Part shown: positions 26,873 to 35,710 of the stretch, one piece after another
How positions within the stretch are numbered: position 1 is the stretch's first letter
How the letters are laid out: the number at the start of each line of letters is the position of its first letter
Assembly: GCF_016107305.1 (NCBI RefSeq)
Contig: NZ_RCVR01000010.1
Location: forward strand, 1 to 64,000
Reading direction: 5' to 3'
Length of the DNA stretch: 64,000 bases
From: Roseomonas sp. KE2513
GTDB lineage: Bacteria; Pseudomonadota; Alphaproteobacteria; Acetobacterales; Acetobacteraceae
Program-made: the position numbers and the translations under genes
Notes under the pieces: generated by a model
What the model was told of the DNA's origin: nothing
Databases searched by the model: none
The model's input: only the letters and a program-made list of their open reading frames with translations

Positions 26873-27721
26873 TCAGCCCTTGATCAGGTTGGGGCGCCAG
26901 GCGAGCGCCCGCCGCTCGACGGTCCGCACCAACGCATCGGCGAGGAGGCCAAGCAGCGCGTAGACCACCAGACCCACGACGATCACGTCGGTGCGCAGGA
27001 AGTCGCGGGCGTCGTTGATGAGGAAGCCGATGCCGGCTGTCGCGTTGATCTGCTCGGCGATGACGAGGCTTAGCAGGGCGCTGCCGAGGGCGTAGCGCAG
27101 GCCAACAAGCCCCGAGGGCAGCGCCCCCGGCAGCACGACGTGGCGGATCAGCCCGGCGCGATCAAGCCCGAAGACCCGGCCCGCTTCCATCAGCTTCGGA
27201 TCGGTGCCGCGGATGCCCGCGAAGAGAGTGAGATAGACAGGAAAGGCGCTGCCGAGCGAGACGAGCGCGATCTTCGGCGCCTCGCCGATGCCGAACCAGA
27301 GGATGAAGAGCGGCACGAGCGCGAGGAAGGGCAGCGTGCGCAGCATCTGCATCGGCGCGTCGACGATCTCCTCCCCACGCTTCGAGAGCCCGGCGATGAG
27401 TGCGAGCGTCACGCCCGAGGACACGCCGATCACCAGCCCCGCCGCGACGCGGCCGAGGGAAACGAGCAGGTTGTGCGGCAGCTCGCCCGAGAGGATCAGC
27501 TCCCAGGCGGTCGCGACGATTGTCGTCGGCGCAGCCAGCGTGCGCGGCGCGATCAGCCCGGCCATGGAGGCGCCCTGCCAGAGCAGCAGGATCACGATCG
27601 ATGAGGCGAAGCGCTTGTAGCGGGACAGGCCGAAGCCCGCGCCGTTCGGCGGGCGAACGGCCTCTCTCGGCCGCGCGGGCGCAAGGGCCCTGCGCGCGCC
27701 AATGGCGTGCGTATCGGACAT
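26873..27721 (-). CDS. ssuC: Sulfonate ABC transporter permease
   Basis: The 282-residue inner-membrane protein has about six helices beginning near residue 38 (FASSIVILLLWQGASMAG) and a BPD-type EAA-loop region (PKLMEAGRVFGLDRAGLIRH, VVLPGALPSGLVGLRYALG). It is homologous in layout to SsuC/TauC. It is the first gene of the operon; the 247-base gap upstream to the homogentisate operon terminator should contain its promoter. Sulfur-source control (for example by a Cbl/CysB-type regulator) is usual for this family, but no such regulator gene is in the window. Confidence 0.92.
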   Translation of the reverse strand: MSDTHAIGARRALAPARPREAVRPPNGAGFGLSRYKRFASSIVILLLWQGASMAGLIAPRTLAAPTTIVATAWELILSGELPHNLLVSLGRVAAGLVIGVSSGVTLALIAGLSKRGEEIVDAPMQMLRTLPFLALVPLFILWFGIGEAPKIALVSLGSAFPVYLTLFAGIRGTDPKLMEAGRVFGLDRAGLIRHVVLPGALPSGLVGLRYALGSALLSLVIAEQINATAGIGFLINDARDFLRTDVIVVGLVVYALLGLLADALVRTVERRALAWRPNLIKG

Positions 27722-27929
27722 GGGGAAGGCTCCGGCGGTGGGGTTGCCGCGCGAGGCGGCGCGAGATCGGGGCGGATCAGCCCCGACAGGACGCCGTGAT
27801 GCCGGAGGGTGCGGCGCGGGCTGGCGTGTCGTTCATGCCCACAAAGCTATGAACGCAGCGCAGGGCGGGAAAGAGCGCGGTTTACCAAAGAAGGGGCAGC
27901 CCGTGGTCGCGCTGTTCTGCGCTGGGGCC

Positions 27930-27956
27930 GGCCGGGGGAATGCCATTCCCCCGGCC
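27930..27956 (-). terminator. Perfect palindromic hairpin at the end of the homogentisate operon
   Basis: GGCCGGGGGAATG and CATTCCCCCGGCC are exact complements around a single C. It lies 13 bases beyond the maiA stop. There is no T-run on the minus strand, so it may be a factor-assisted terminator or an mRNA 3'-end stabiliser rather than a classical intrinsic terminator. Confidence 0.65.
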
Positions 27957-27968
27957 CATATAGGCGGC

Positions 27969-28601
27969 CTATTCGGCGTCCGGCTGGTGCTCCGGCGCCG
28001 CCGTGACGAAGGCCGGGTGCGCCTCGCAGGCCGCGACGGCGGCGCTGATTCGCGGCAGGTCTCCGATCTCGGCCCCGAAGCGGCGGGCATTACCGACCTG
28101 AGGGATGAGGCAGAGATCGGCCAAGGTCGGCGCCGCCCCGAAGAGAAAGGGGCCCTTCCCCGCGGCAACGAGCCGCTCGCAAGCCTCCAGCCCCTCGCGG
28201 ATCACGCGGCGGGCCCAGCCCGTCACCTCCTCCTCCGGTAGGGAGAGCGCCCGCAGCGCCGCCAGCACCTTCAGGTTCTGCACGGGGTGGATGTCGCAGG
28301 CGATGGCCTGCGCGACGGCGCGGATATGCGCCCGCTCCAGCGCGTCGCCGGGCAGCAGGCGCGGCTCCGGCACCGTCTCGTCCAGCCACTCGCAGATCGC
28401 GAGCGACTGGGTGAGCACTGCGCCGTCATCCGTCTCCAGCGCGGGCAGCAGGCCCTGGGGGTTGAGGCGCAGGTAGTCCGGCGCGCGCTGCTCGCCCTTC
28501 CGAAGGTGATGAAAGGCGTGCTCCACCGCCACTCCCTTCAGGTTGAGAGCGATCCGCACGCGCCAAGCGGCGGAGGACCGGAAATAGCCGTGCAGCCGCA
28601 T
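27969..28601 (-). CDS. maiA: Maleylacetoacetate isomerase (zeta-class GST)
   Basis: The 210-residue glutathione-dependent enzyme would isomerise maleylacetoacetate to fumarylacetoacetate after homogentisate ring cleavage. The zeta-class signature SSAAWRVRIALNLKG is at residues 9-23, with the GSH-site segment NPQGLLPAL and TQSLAICEWLDE. The C-terminal helical domain has PTLADLCLIPQVGNARRFG. It is the last gene of the homogentisate operon, 12 bases after the Bug-protein gene, and precedes the hairpin at 27930-27956. Confidence 0.94.
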   Translation of the reverse strand: MRLHGYFRSSAAWRVRIALNLKGVAVEHAFHHLRKGEQRAPDYLRLNPQGLLPALETDDGAVLTQSLAICEWLDETVPEPRLLPGDALERAHIRAVAQAIACDIHPVQNLKVLAALRALSLPEEEVTGWARRVIREGLEACERLVAAGKGPFLFGAAPTLADLCLIPQVGNARRFGAEIGDLPRISAAVAACEAHPAFVTAAPEHQPDAE

Positions 28602-28613
28602 TCAGTACCTCGA

Positions 28614-29594
28614 TCAATCAAGCGTGATATTCAGGTCGCGGATCAGCGGCAGCCAGGTGGCGCGCTCGCGCTCCAGCAGCGCCTCGAACTCGGTGGGGCC
28701 GCCGGTCAGCGTCTCGAGCCCGATCTGCTTCATCCGGCCGCGCACCGCCTCGTCGCGCATGGTGGCGTCCAGCTCCCGCGTGAGCTGCGCGACCAGGGCA
28801 TCGGGCGTTGCCTTCGGCACCACCAGCCCCTGCCAGGCATAGGCCTCGAAGCCACGCAGGCCCAGGGCGGCTTCGACCGTCGGCACGGAGGGCTGCTCCT
28901 CCAGCGGCTGGGCGGAGAGCACCGCCAGCGCCTTCACGCGCCCCGAGCGTAGGTATTCGGCGCCCGAGGGATAGTCGAGCACCATCATCGGAACCGTGCC
29001 CGCGATGAGGTCGTTCAGTGCAGGCGCCGCACCGCGATAGGGAACATGGTTGAAGCGGACGCCCGCTTCACGCGACAGCCGCTCCAGCGCCAAGTGATGC
29101 GGCGAGCCGATGCCGGCCGTCGCGCAGTCGATCGAGCCGGGCGCTGCCTTCGCCTTGGCGATCAGCGCCTGAACCGTGTCCGCCGGCGCCTTCTCGCCCA
29201 CCGCCAGGACCAGCGGGAAGCGCGCCATCAGACCCACCGGCCGGAAGTCGCGCACGGGATCGTAGGGCAGGCGCTTGAACAGCGCCGTGTTGAAGACGAG
29301 GGTGCCGTTGTCGGCGGAGAAGACGGTGTAGCCATCCGGCGGCGACTTCGCGACGGCCTCCGCCCCGATATTCGTCGCGGCTCCCGGCCGGTTCTCAACG
29401 ACGATCGGCTGGCCCAGGCGGTTGGACAGGTTGGCGCCCACCAGCCGCGCCAGCGTGTCCGTCCCGCCACCCGCGGCATAAGCGACCACCCAGCGCAGCG
29501 CCCGCTCCGGATAGGCGGCGAGCGCCCTGGCGAGGGGCAGCGCCGCGAGGCCGGCGCCCAGCAGGGCGCGGCGGCCAGGGGTGAACTCTCTCAT
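28614..29594 (-). CDS. Bug/TctC-family periplasmic binding protein within the homogentisate operon
   Basis: The 326-residue protein has a signal peptide (about 1-27; RRALLGAGLAALPLARALA) and the Bug fold: RWVVAYAAGGGTDTLARLVG, QPIVVENRPGAATNIGAEAV, SPPDGYTVFSADNGTLVFN and FNHVPYRGAAPALNDLIAG. Such proteins capture carboxylates for tripartite tricarboxylate transporters, but no TctA/TctB gene is in the window. Its position between fahA and maiA suggests the ligand is the aromatic acid entering this pathway. The start ATG 29594 precedes the signal peptide; the frame open further upstream is an antisense artefact of fahA. Confidence 0.9.
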   Translation of the reverse strand: MREFTPGRRALLGAGLAALPLARALAAYPERALRWVVAYAAGGGTDTLARLVGANLSNRLGQPIVVENRPGAATNIGAEAVAKSPPDGYTVFSADNGTLVFNTALFKRLPYDPVRDFRPVGLMARFPLVLAVGEKAPADTVQALIAKAKAAPGSIDCATAGIGSPHHLALERLSREAGVRFNHVPYRGAAPALNDLIAGTVPMMVLDYPSGAEYLRSGRVKALAVLSAQPLEEQPSVPTVEAALGLRGFEAYAWQGLVVPKATPDALVAQLTRELDATMRDEAVRGRMKQIGLETLTGGPTEFEALLERERATWLPLIRDLNITLD

Positions 29595-29644
29595 GGGTCG
29601 TCCCTTCCTCAGGCCGGCTCGTGCGACCGGCTTCGTGCGATGTG

Positions 29645-30928
29645 TCAGTTGGCCGGCAGAATGGTCGCTCGGCAATCCCCGAAGCCAATCGGGGCGAAGC
29701 CCTCGCGGCTGGCCTGGGCACGGAGGATGATCTCGTCTCCATCCTCCAGGAAGCGGCGCGTCTCGCCGGAGGGGAGCTGGACCGGCTCCTTCCCGCCCTT
29801 GCTCGCTTCCAGGAGGCTGCCGAAGCCGCCCTCGCCGGGGGCGGAGATGGTGCCGGAACCCAGCAGGTCCCCTGGGTTCAGGTCGCAGCCGTTGGAGGCG
29901 TGGTGCGCCACCATCTGCGCCACGGTCCAGTACATGTGGCGCGTGTTCGACAGCGCGATCCGGTGCGGCGCCATCCCCGCCTCTGCCATTCCAGGGGTGA
30001 GGATCAGTACCTCCAGCGCGATGTCGAAGGCGCCGCGCGCCTGGTCCTGCGGATCGAGCAGGTAGGGCAGCGGGGTTGGATCGCCTTCTGGGCGCGACGG
30101 CTGCGGGATGCGGAAGGGCTCCAGCGCCTCCGGCGTCACCACCCAGGGGGAGAGGGTGGAGCCGAAGTTCTTCGCGAGGAAGGGCCCTAGCGGCTGGTAC
30201 TCCCAGGCCTGGATGTCGCGCGCCGACCAGTCGTTCAGCAGCCCGTAGCCCGCGACATGCGCCTCGGCCTCCGCCACCGGAATGGAATCGCCGAGCGCCG
30301 AGCCGGGCCCGATCCAGATGCCCATCTCCAGCTCGTAGTCGAGCCGCTCGCAAGGCGCGAAGCGCGGGGCGTCGTCGCCCGGCCCCTTCAACTGGCCCTT
30401 CGGCCGCCGCACCGGCGTGCCGGAGACGCGCAGGGAGGAGGCACGGCCGTGGTAGCCGATCGGCACGTATTTGTAGTTCGGCAGCAGCGGGTTGTCGGGG
30501 CGGAAGACCTTGCCAACATTCGTCGCGTGATAAATGCCGACATAGAAGTCGGTGTAGTCGCCGACCCGCGCCGGCAGGTGCAGCGTGCAGTCCCCTGCGG
30601 GGTAGAGATGTGGCTCCAGCGCGCCTCTTTCGCCGCTACCCTCTGCCAGCAGGGAGGAAAGCCGCGCCCGCAGTTCCCGCCGCGTCCCGGCGCCCAGCGC
30701 GAAGAGCGCGTTCAGCGTTCCGCCCACCGCCGCCTCCCGCACGTCCTCGGCCACCGGCGCGGCGGAGAGGTCGAGGACCCTGTCCCCGATCGCGACGCCC
30801 ACCCGGGACGCCCCGCCGCCCGGTGGAGTGAAAACCCCCAACGGCAGGTTCTGGATCGGGAAGTCCGGGTGGCCGTTGGCCGAGGCCACCCAGCTGCGGA
30901 GGGATCTGTCGTGCGTCGCGTCGGTCAT
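29645..30928 (-). CDS. fahA: Fumarylacetoacetase
   Basis: The 427-residue enzyme hydrolyses fumarylacetoacetate to fumarate and acetoacetate, the last step of homogentisate catabolism. It has the N-terminal SH3-like domain (FPIQNLPLGVF) and the FAH catalytic domain with YTDFYVGIYHATNVGKVFRP (the catalytic His and metal Asp region), ERLDYELEMGIWIGPGS and NDWSARDIQAWEYQPLGPF. The length is normal for the eukaryote-like bacterial FAH. ATG 30928 gives MTDATHDRSLRSW; 22 extra codons upstream in frame are not family-like. It lies 13 bases after hmgA. Confidence 0.95.
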   Translation of the reverse strand: MTDATHDRSLRSWVASANGHPDFPIQNLPLGVFTPPGGGASRVGVAIGDRVLDLSAAPVAEDVREAAVGGTLNALFALGAGTRRELRARLSSLLAEGSGERGALEPHLYPAGDCTLHLPARVGDYTDFYVGIYHATNVGKVFRPDNPLLPNYKYVPIGYHGRASSLRVSGTPVRRPKGQLKGPGDDAPRFAPCERLDYELEMGIWIGPGSALGDSIPVAEAEAHVAGYGLLNDWSARDIQAWEYQPLGPFLAKNFGSTLSPWVVTPEALEPFRIPQPSRPEGDPTPLPYLLDPQDQARGAFDIALEVLILTPGMAEAGMAPHRIALSNTRHMYWTVAQMVAHHASNGCDLNPGDLLGSGTISAPGEGGFGSLLEASKGGKEPVQLPSGETRRFLEDGDEIILRAQASREGFAPIGFGDCRATILPAN

Positions 30929-30941
30929 GCGGTGCGGTTGC

Positions 30942-32279
30942 TCAGCGCTGGTTCGGGTTGAAGTGCTTGCGCAGGCCCGCGCCGTAGCCGGCATAGTCCC
31001 GCTGGAACTGCGGCGCCTCGGCCGCGTAGCGCGTCACCCGCTGGGGCAGGCGCGTCTCGAGCATGAAGGCAAGCGTGTTTTCCAGCTTGTGCGGCTTCAG
31101 CTCCGCGTTGCTCGCGCCCTCGAAGGCCGCCATGTCGGGCCCGTGCGGCAGCATGCAGTTGTGCAGAGAGAAGCCGCCTGGCGTGAACCCCCCGCCGGTC
31201 TTGGCGTCATAAACACCCTCCACCAGCCCCATGAACTCGCTCATGACGTTCATGTGGTACCAGGGCGGGCGGAAGGTGTTCTCGGTCACCAGCCAGCGCT
31301 CGGGGAAGATGACGAAGTCGATGTTCGCCGTGCCCGGCGTCTCGCTCGGCGAGGTCATGACGGTGAAGATCGACGGGTCCGCGTGGTCGAACAGGATCGG
31401 CCCGACCGGCGAGTAGCGCTTCAGGTCGTACTTATAGGGCGCGTAGTTACCGTGCCACGCGACCACATCGAGCGGCGACTGCGCGATCTCCGTCCGCCAC
31501 AGCACGCCGCCCCACTTCACCGTAAGGGTCGAGGGCACTTCCCGATCCTCATAGGCTGCGACGGGCGTGAGAAAGTCGCGCTGGTTCGCCAGGCAGTTGG
31601 CGCCGATCGGCCCGCGCTCCGGCAGGGTGAAGGCGCCACCGTAATTCTCGCAGAGATAGCCGCGCGCGGGGCCGCCGCGCAGCTCCACCCGCAGCTTCAC
31701 GCCGCGCGGGATGACGGCGATCTCGCCCGGCGCGATGTCGATCACGCCGAACTCGGTCGCCAGCCGCAGTCCGCCCTGCTGCGGCACGAAGAGCATCTCC
31801 GCATCGGCGTTGTAGAAGTACTCTTCCTCCATGGAGCGGGTGACGAGATAGATATGCGCGCCCATGCCCGACTGTGCGCCAGCGTCGCCGGCCGTCGTGA
31901 TGGTGCGGATGCCCTCAAGGAAGGAGATCTTCCCCTCCGGCAATGGGATCGGGTCCCAGCGGAGCGGCGCGAGCGGCAGCTCCACCTCCGCGCAGGGCGC
32001 GGTGCGCCACAGGCCCGCATCCACCCGCTCGAAGCTTCCCCAATGCGCGACGGTCGGGCGGATGCGGTAGAGCCAGGAGCGCTCGTTGGTCGCGCGTGGC
32101 GCGGTGAAGGGCGAACCCGAGAGCTGCTCAGCATAAAGTCCGTAGGCGCAGCGCTGCGGGGAATTGCGCCCGATCGGCAGGGCGCCGGGCAGGGCCTCGG
32201 TCTCGAAGCCGTTGCCGAAGCCCGGCATGTAGCCGGTCTCGTTCCTCGTCAGCGGCTGCGGGGTGAAGGGGGCGTTCAT
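30942..32279 (-). CDS. hmgA: Homogentisate 1,2-dioxygenase
   Basis: The 445-residue non-heme iron enzyme opens the homogentisate ring to maleylacetoacetate. Family landmarks are [19 protein letters not shown] near the N-terminus, the cupin core with [18 protein letters not shown], and the iron-site segment [15 protein letters not shown] followed by [18 protein letters not shown]. The length matches characterised HmgA proteins. An AGAGGAG site precedes ATG 32279. It is the fourth gene of the operon starting at 35119, with small gaps to both neighbours. Confidence 0.97.
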   Translation of the reverse strand: MNAPFTPQPLTRNETGYMPGFGNGFETEALPGALPIGRNSPQRCAYGLYAEQLSGSPFTAPRATNERSWLYRIRPTVAHWGSFERVDAGLWRTAPCAEVELPLAPLRWDPIPLPEGKISFLEGIRTITTAGDAGAQSGMGAHIYLVTRSMEEEYFYNADAEMLFVPQQGGLRLATEFGVIDIAPGEIAVIPRGVKLRVELRGGPARGYLCENYGGAFTLPERGPIGANCLANQRDFLTPVAAYEDREVPSTLTVKWGGVLWRTEIAQSPLDVVAWHGNYAPYKYDLKRYSPVGPILFDHADPSIFTVMTSPSETPGTANIDFVIFPERWLVTENTFRPPWYHMNVMSEFMGLVEGVYDAKTGGGFTPGGFSLHNCMLPHGPDMAAFEGASNAELKPHKLENTLAFMLETRLPQRVTRYAAEAPQFQRDYAGYGAGLRKHFNPNQR

Positions 32280-32293
32280 GATGGGGCTCCTCT

Positions 32294-33274
32294 CTATCCG
32301 TCCAGCTCAGCGGACTTCATCTCGGTGCCGTGCTCGAGCGCGCGCCACATCTCCACGTCGCGCTCGGCGGTCCAGATGCGCGGATGATCGAGACCCTTGG
32401 CCTCATCATAGGCGCGGGAGACATCGAAGGGCATGCAGTGGTCGAAGATCACCCAGTGCCCGTATTTGGGCCGCATGGCCGACATCGCCTCGTCGTAGAC
32501 CTGCTTCAGCGAGTGGCCTGCGGCCACGCCCCGCTTCGCGATCCCGAAGAGGTCCGAGGTGAAGTCGGCCGTGCCGCGCAGCCCCTCCTCGATGCTCCCG
32601 GGCGTGGTGAGCGAGTTGCCGCGGCCAGGAACGAGCGCCACCGGCTTCAGCGCCCGGATCGCCTCCAGCGTGCCCGGCCAGTCCGCGAAATGCGCGTCGC
32701 CGCAATAAGGCGTGGCACCGTACTCCACGCAGTCGCCGGAGAAGAGCACGCGCTCCTTCGGCAGCCACACCACCGTATCGCCGGCCGTGTGGGAGCGGCC
32801 GATATGGATAATCTGCACCTCTCGCTTGCCCATCCACAGCGTCATCCGCTTCTGGAAGGTCACGTGGGGCCAGGTCAGGCCGGGAATGCTCTCCTTGCCG
32901 CGGAACAGGCGGGGGAAGCGGCCAATCTCGCTGTCCATGTCCTGCTGGCCGCGCTCGACGATCAGGTCGCGCGTGACCTCGGAGGCAATGATCTGCGCTC
33001 CCTCGTAGCCGGAGGCACCAAGGACGCGCACTGCGTGGTAGTGCGAGAGCACGACATGCGTCACCGGCTTGTCCGTCACGGTGCGGATGCGCGCGATCAC
33101 GTCCGCCGCCATGCGCGGCGTCGCCTGGGCATCGACGACCAGCACGCCCTCGTCCCCGATGACCACGCCCGAATTTGGATCTCCCTCGGCCGTGTAGCCG
33201 TAGAGGCCCGGGCCGAGCTCGTCGAAGGAGATCGTCTTGTCGGCGAGATCGGTGGTGCTGGCGAAGCCGGACAT
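32294..33274 (-). CDS. Metallo-beta-lactamase-fold protein with altered metal site
   Basis: The 326-residue protein has the MBL strand order: [16 protein letters not shown], then [26 protein letters not shown] and [18 protein letters not shown]. The usual HxHxDH motif reads HYHAVR, so the two His of site 1 remain while the Asp and His of site 2 are replaced by Val and Arg. A C-terminal [22 protein letters not shown] segment follows. ATG 33274 ([13 protein letters not shown]) fits; 29 codons upstream in frame are not family-like. Its place between the DUF2783 gene and hmgA suggests hydrolysis or detoxification of a pathway intermediate, but the substrate is unknown. Confidence 0.88.
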   Translation of the reverse strand: MSGFASTTDLADKTISFDELGPGLYGYTAEGDPNSGVVIGDEGVLVVDAQATPRMAADVIARIRTVTDKPVTHVVLSHYHAVRVLGASGYEGAQIIASEVTRDLIVERGQQDMDSEIGRFPRLFRGKESIPGLTWPHVTFQKRMTLWMGKREVQIIHIGRSHTAGDTVVWLPKERVLFSGDCVEYGATPYCGDAHFADWPGTLEAIRALKPVALVPGRGNSLTTPGSIEEGLRGTADFTSDLFGIAKRGVAAGHSLKQVYDEAMSAMRPKYGHWVIFDHCMPFDVSRAYDEAKGLDHPRIWTAERDVEMWRALEHGTEMKSAELDG

Positions 33275-33287
33275 GGCAAATCCTCTC

Positions 33288-33515
33288 CTATGTGCGGGCG
33301 GCAATCGTATTGTCGATGCCATCGGGCTCGATCCCCCGCCGCGCCCGCGCCATGGCCTCACGCAGCACGGAGAGGTCCCCGATATGGTTGCAGAGCAGCA
33401 GGATCAGTCGCGCATCCACCTGCCGGCTCTGCTCGGGCGCAAGACCCTGGTGGATGGACAGCAGCGCCTCGTAGAAGTCGTCGGGGGAGGCGATGTTGGG
33501 CTCGGTGTTCAGCAT
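33288..33515 (-). CDS. DUF2783 small protein, candidate hydroxylase coupling protein
   Basis: The 75-residue protein matches DUF2783 (PNIASPDDFYEALLSIHQGL, ARLILLLCNHIGDLSVLREA). ATG 33515 overlaps the stop codon of the flavoprotein hydroxylase gene by one base (TGATG), so the two are translationally coupled. In Pseudomonas putida U, 3-hydroxyphenylacetate 6-hydroxylase consists of a flavoprotein (MhaA) and a small coupling protein (MhaB). The same gene order and size relationship here suggest this is the equivalent of MhaB; that is inference, not sequence proof. Confidence 0.85.
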   Translation of the reverse strand: MLNTEPNIASPDDFYEALLSIHQGLAPEQSRQVDARLILLLCNHIGDLSVLREAMARARRGIEPDGIDNTIAART

Positions 33516-35119
33516 CACGCCCTCCCCACCGCACGGTCGAGAGCCGCACAAATCGCCTCGGGATCGAAGCGCCGCCAGCGAGCGCAGACATGCTGGTCCG
33601 GGCGGATGAGGTAGGTGGTGCCGGGCAGCGCGTCGTAGCGGCGCGCGGCGACTCCCTCCGCGTCCTCGTCAGGGGTCACGTTCACCAGGCGGAGCGGCGG
33701 CAGGGTTTCTGGCACGGGCGGTGGCGCCTCGCCGAAATGCAGCAGCACGAAGCCTCCGCCCAGTCGCCGCAGCAGCCAGTTCGGGGCGCCCTCCCGCATC
33801 AGCGGCGCGTCCAGCGCCGGCGCCCCCGGCATCATCGTGCCCGCGAAGTCATCCGTGTCCGCGGTGTTGAGCGGCGAAGCACGGTAGGTGCTCGGCAAGG
33901 AGAGGCGCCCGCTGTTCACCAGGCGCCGGGCGAAGGCGCAGTCCCGCGCCAAGTCCAGTGTCGCGTCCCGGAAGGCGCGGCTCGCCTCGTTCTTCGGCGT
34001 GATGAAGTCGGTCGAGCGCGTGGAATTGAGGATATTTTCGTCCGCCGCCGCCACGCGCTCGTCGTCATAGCTGTCCAGCAGCGTAGCGGGAGCCTCCCCC
34101 CGCAGCACCAGCGCCAGCTTCCAGGCGATGTTCTCGGCATCCTGCACGCCGCTGTTCGCACCACGCGCGCCGAAGGGCGAGACGCCGTGCGCCGCATCCC
34201 CCGCGAAGATCACCCGGCCGTGCCGGAAGCGCGCCATTCGGAGGCAGGAGAAGGTGTAGACGCTCACCCATTCGAGATCGAACGCAGCGTTCTCGCCCAG
34301 CAGGGCCCGCACGCGGGTGATTACCCGTTCAGGGGCGCGCTCCGCCTCCGGGTCGGCGTCCCAGCCGAGCTGGAAATCGATGCGCCACACGCCGTCCGGC
34401 TGGCTGTGCAGCAGCACGGACTGGTTGGGGTGGAAGGGCGGATCGAACCAGAACCAGCGCTCCGCCGGGAAGTCGGCCTTCATGCGGACATCGGCGATGA
34501 GGAAGCGGTCGCGGAAGGTGCGGCCCTTGCTCTCCAGACCCAGTGCCCGCCGGATCGGAGAGCGCGCGCCGTCAGCGGCGATCAGGTAATCGGCGAGGAT
34601 CCGGTACTCGCCCTCGGGCGTTTCGACCAGGAGTCCCACGCCCGCCTCGCCCGGCTCGACCGCGGTGACCTTGTTGCGCCAGCGGATCTCGAGGTCCGGC
34701 AGCGCCCGGGCGCGGTCCAGCAGGAAGCCTTCCACGTAATATTGCTGCAGGTTGACGAAGGCCGGCCGCTCGTGCCCACCCTCTGGCAACAGGTCGAAGC
34801 TGTAGACGGGATGGTCACGGTGGAAGACGCGCCCGCGGTTCCAGGTGACGCCCTTCTCCACCATCGCGTCGCCGCAGCCCAACCGGTCGAAGATTTCGAG
34901 CGTGCGCTTGGCGAAACAGATCGCGCGGGATCCGGTGGAAAGGCTGCTGTCGTCATCCAGCAGCAGCACACGCAAGCCGGATTGTGCGAGGTCGATCGCG
35001 GTCGCCAACCCCACGGGCCCCGCGCCCACTACCACCACGGCGTGCCGCACAACCTGGAGCGAGGACTGGTCCGGGGAGCGACGGTACTCGAAGCGGAGCG
35101 ACTGGTAGTCGACGTGCAT
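33515..35119 (-). CDS. FAD-dependent aromatic hydroxylase (MhpA/MhaA-like)
   Basis: The 534-residue class A flavoprotein monooxygenase has the dinucleotide-binding motif VVVVGAGPVGLATAIDLAQSG near residue 27, the middle DG motif YLIAADGARSPIRRALG, and the FAD-ribityl motif GRVIFAGDAAHGVSPFGARG. The C-terminal thioredoxin-like domain of this subfamily is present (GGGFVLLHFGEAPPPVPE). It is the first gene of the homogentisate operon, coupled to DUF2783, so the likely reaction is hydroxylation of a hydroxyphenylacetate to homogentisate using NAD(P)H and O2. ATG 35119 (MHVDYQSLRFEYRR) is chosen over 18 upstream codons. Confidence 0.88.
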   Translation of the reverse strand: MHVDYQSLRFEYRRSPDQSSLQVVRHAVVVVGAGPVGLATAIDLAQSGLRVLLLDDDSSLSTGSRAICFAKRTLEIFDRLGCGDAMVEKGVTWNRGRVFHRDHPVYSFDLLPEGGHERPAFVNLQQYYVEGFLLDRARALPDLEIRWRNKVTAVEPGEAGVGLLVETPEGEYRILADYLIAADGARSPIRRALGLESKGRTFRDRFLIADVRMKADFPAERWFWFDPPFHPNQSVLLHSQPDGVWRIDFQLGWDADPEAERAPERVITRVRALLGENAAFDLEWVSVYTFSCLRMARFRHGRVIFAGDAAHGVSPFGARGANSGVQDAENIAWKLALVLRGEAPATLLDSYDDERVAAADENILNSTRSTDFITPKNEASRAFRDATLDLARDCAFARRLVNSGRLSLPSTYRASPLNTADTDDFAGTMMPGAPALDAPLMREGAPNWLLRRLGGGFVLLHFGEAPPPVPETLPPLRLVNVTPDEDAEGVAARRYDALPGTTYLIRPDQHVCARWRRFDPEAICAALDRAVGRA

Positions 35120-35174
35120 GGCCCGCAACCCTCCCCTTCGTCCCGGCCTTGGCGGCCCTCCTGAAAGGGGCAAA

Positions 35175-35196
35175 TATCATCTCATCTGAGACGATA
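35175..35196. promoter_or_regulatory. MarR-type palindromic operator between marR-like gene and homogentisate operon
   Basis: TATCATCTCA and TGAGACGATA form 10-bp arms around TC with a single mismatch. On the minus strand it lies between TTGTAT (35199-35194) and GATATT (35179-35174), a plausible -35/-10 pair for the operon, so bound repressor would block RNA polymerase. It also starts only 14 bases before the regulator's GTG, which suits autorepression. The regulator identity is inferred from position. Confidence 0.75.
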
Positions 35197-35209
35197 CAAG
35201 GATTCCAAA

Positions 35210-35710
35210 GTGCCACGCTCCCCTCCTCCAGGTCCGGCCCCGCTGCGTCTCGCCGAGTTCCTGCCCTACCGGCTTTCCGTAGTGGGGGAGACGGTCAGCC
35301 GCGCCTTCGCCGACCGCTACGAGGCCGAATTTGGCCTTTCCATCCCCGAATGGCGCGTCATGGCCATCCTTGGGGAAGGCGAGCCGCTCTCCACTCAGGA
35401 GGTGATCGTCCGCAGCGGGATGGACCGCGTGAAGGTCAGCCGCGCGGCCATCCGCCTGGCGGCGAAGTCGCTCGTCGCCCGCACCCCGCACCCGCAGGAC
35501 CAGCGCGCCCATATCCTGCGCCTGGCGCCGAAGGGCCTCTCCCTCTACCGCCTCATCGTTCCACGCGCCCGCACCCTCCAGGCCGCGCTGGCGGAGGCCC
35601 TGACCGCGGAGGAGCAGCGCGTGCTGGATGTCATCCTTGGCAAGCTGCACCGGCGCGCGGCCAGTCTCCGCGGCTGGAAGGACGAGGTGTCAGACCCAGG
35701 CCTCGAGTAG
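35210..35710 (+). CDS. MarR-family transcriptional regulator of the homogentisate operon
   Basis: The 166-residue protein has the MarR winged-helix core: FGLSIPEWRVMAILGEGEPL, recognition segment SGMDRVKVSRAAIRLAAKSL and the wing VARTPHPQDQRAHILRLAPKG. Such repressors release DNA when an aromatic ligand binds. It starts at GTG 35210 with AAGGA about eight bases upstream, divergent from the hydroxylase gene by 90 bases that contain the palindrome at 35175-35196. Its 3' end overlaps the convergent isochorismatase-family gene by 21 bases. Confidence 0.92.
   Translation: MPRSPPPGPAPLRLAEFLPYRLSVVGETVSRAFADRYEAEFGLSIPEWRVMAILGEGEPLSTQEVIVRSGMDRVKVSRAAIRLAAKSLVARTPHPQDQRAHILRLAPKGLSLYRLIVPRARTLQAALAEALTAEEQRVLDVILGKLHRRAASLRGWKDEVSDPGLE

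Noticed and set aside
32330-35164. A 944-codon plus-strand frame opposite the MBL-fold and hydroxylase genes
   Set aside because: It runs across two genuine genes and their coupled DUF2783 gene; composition is that of a GC-rich shadow.
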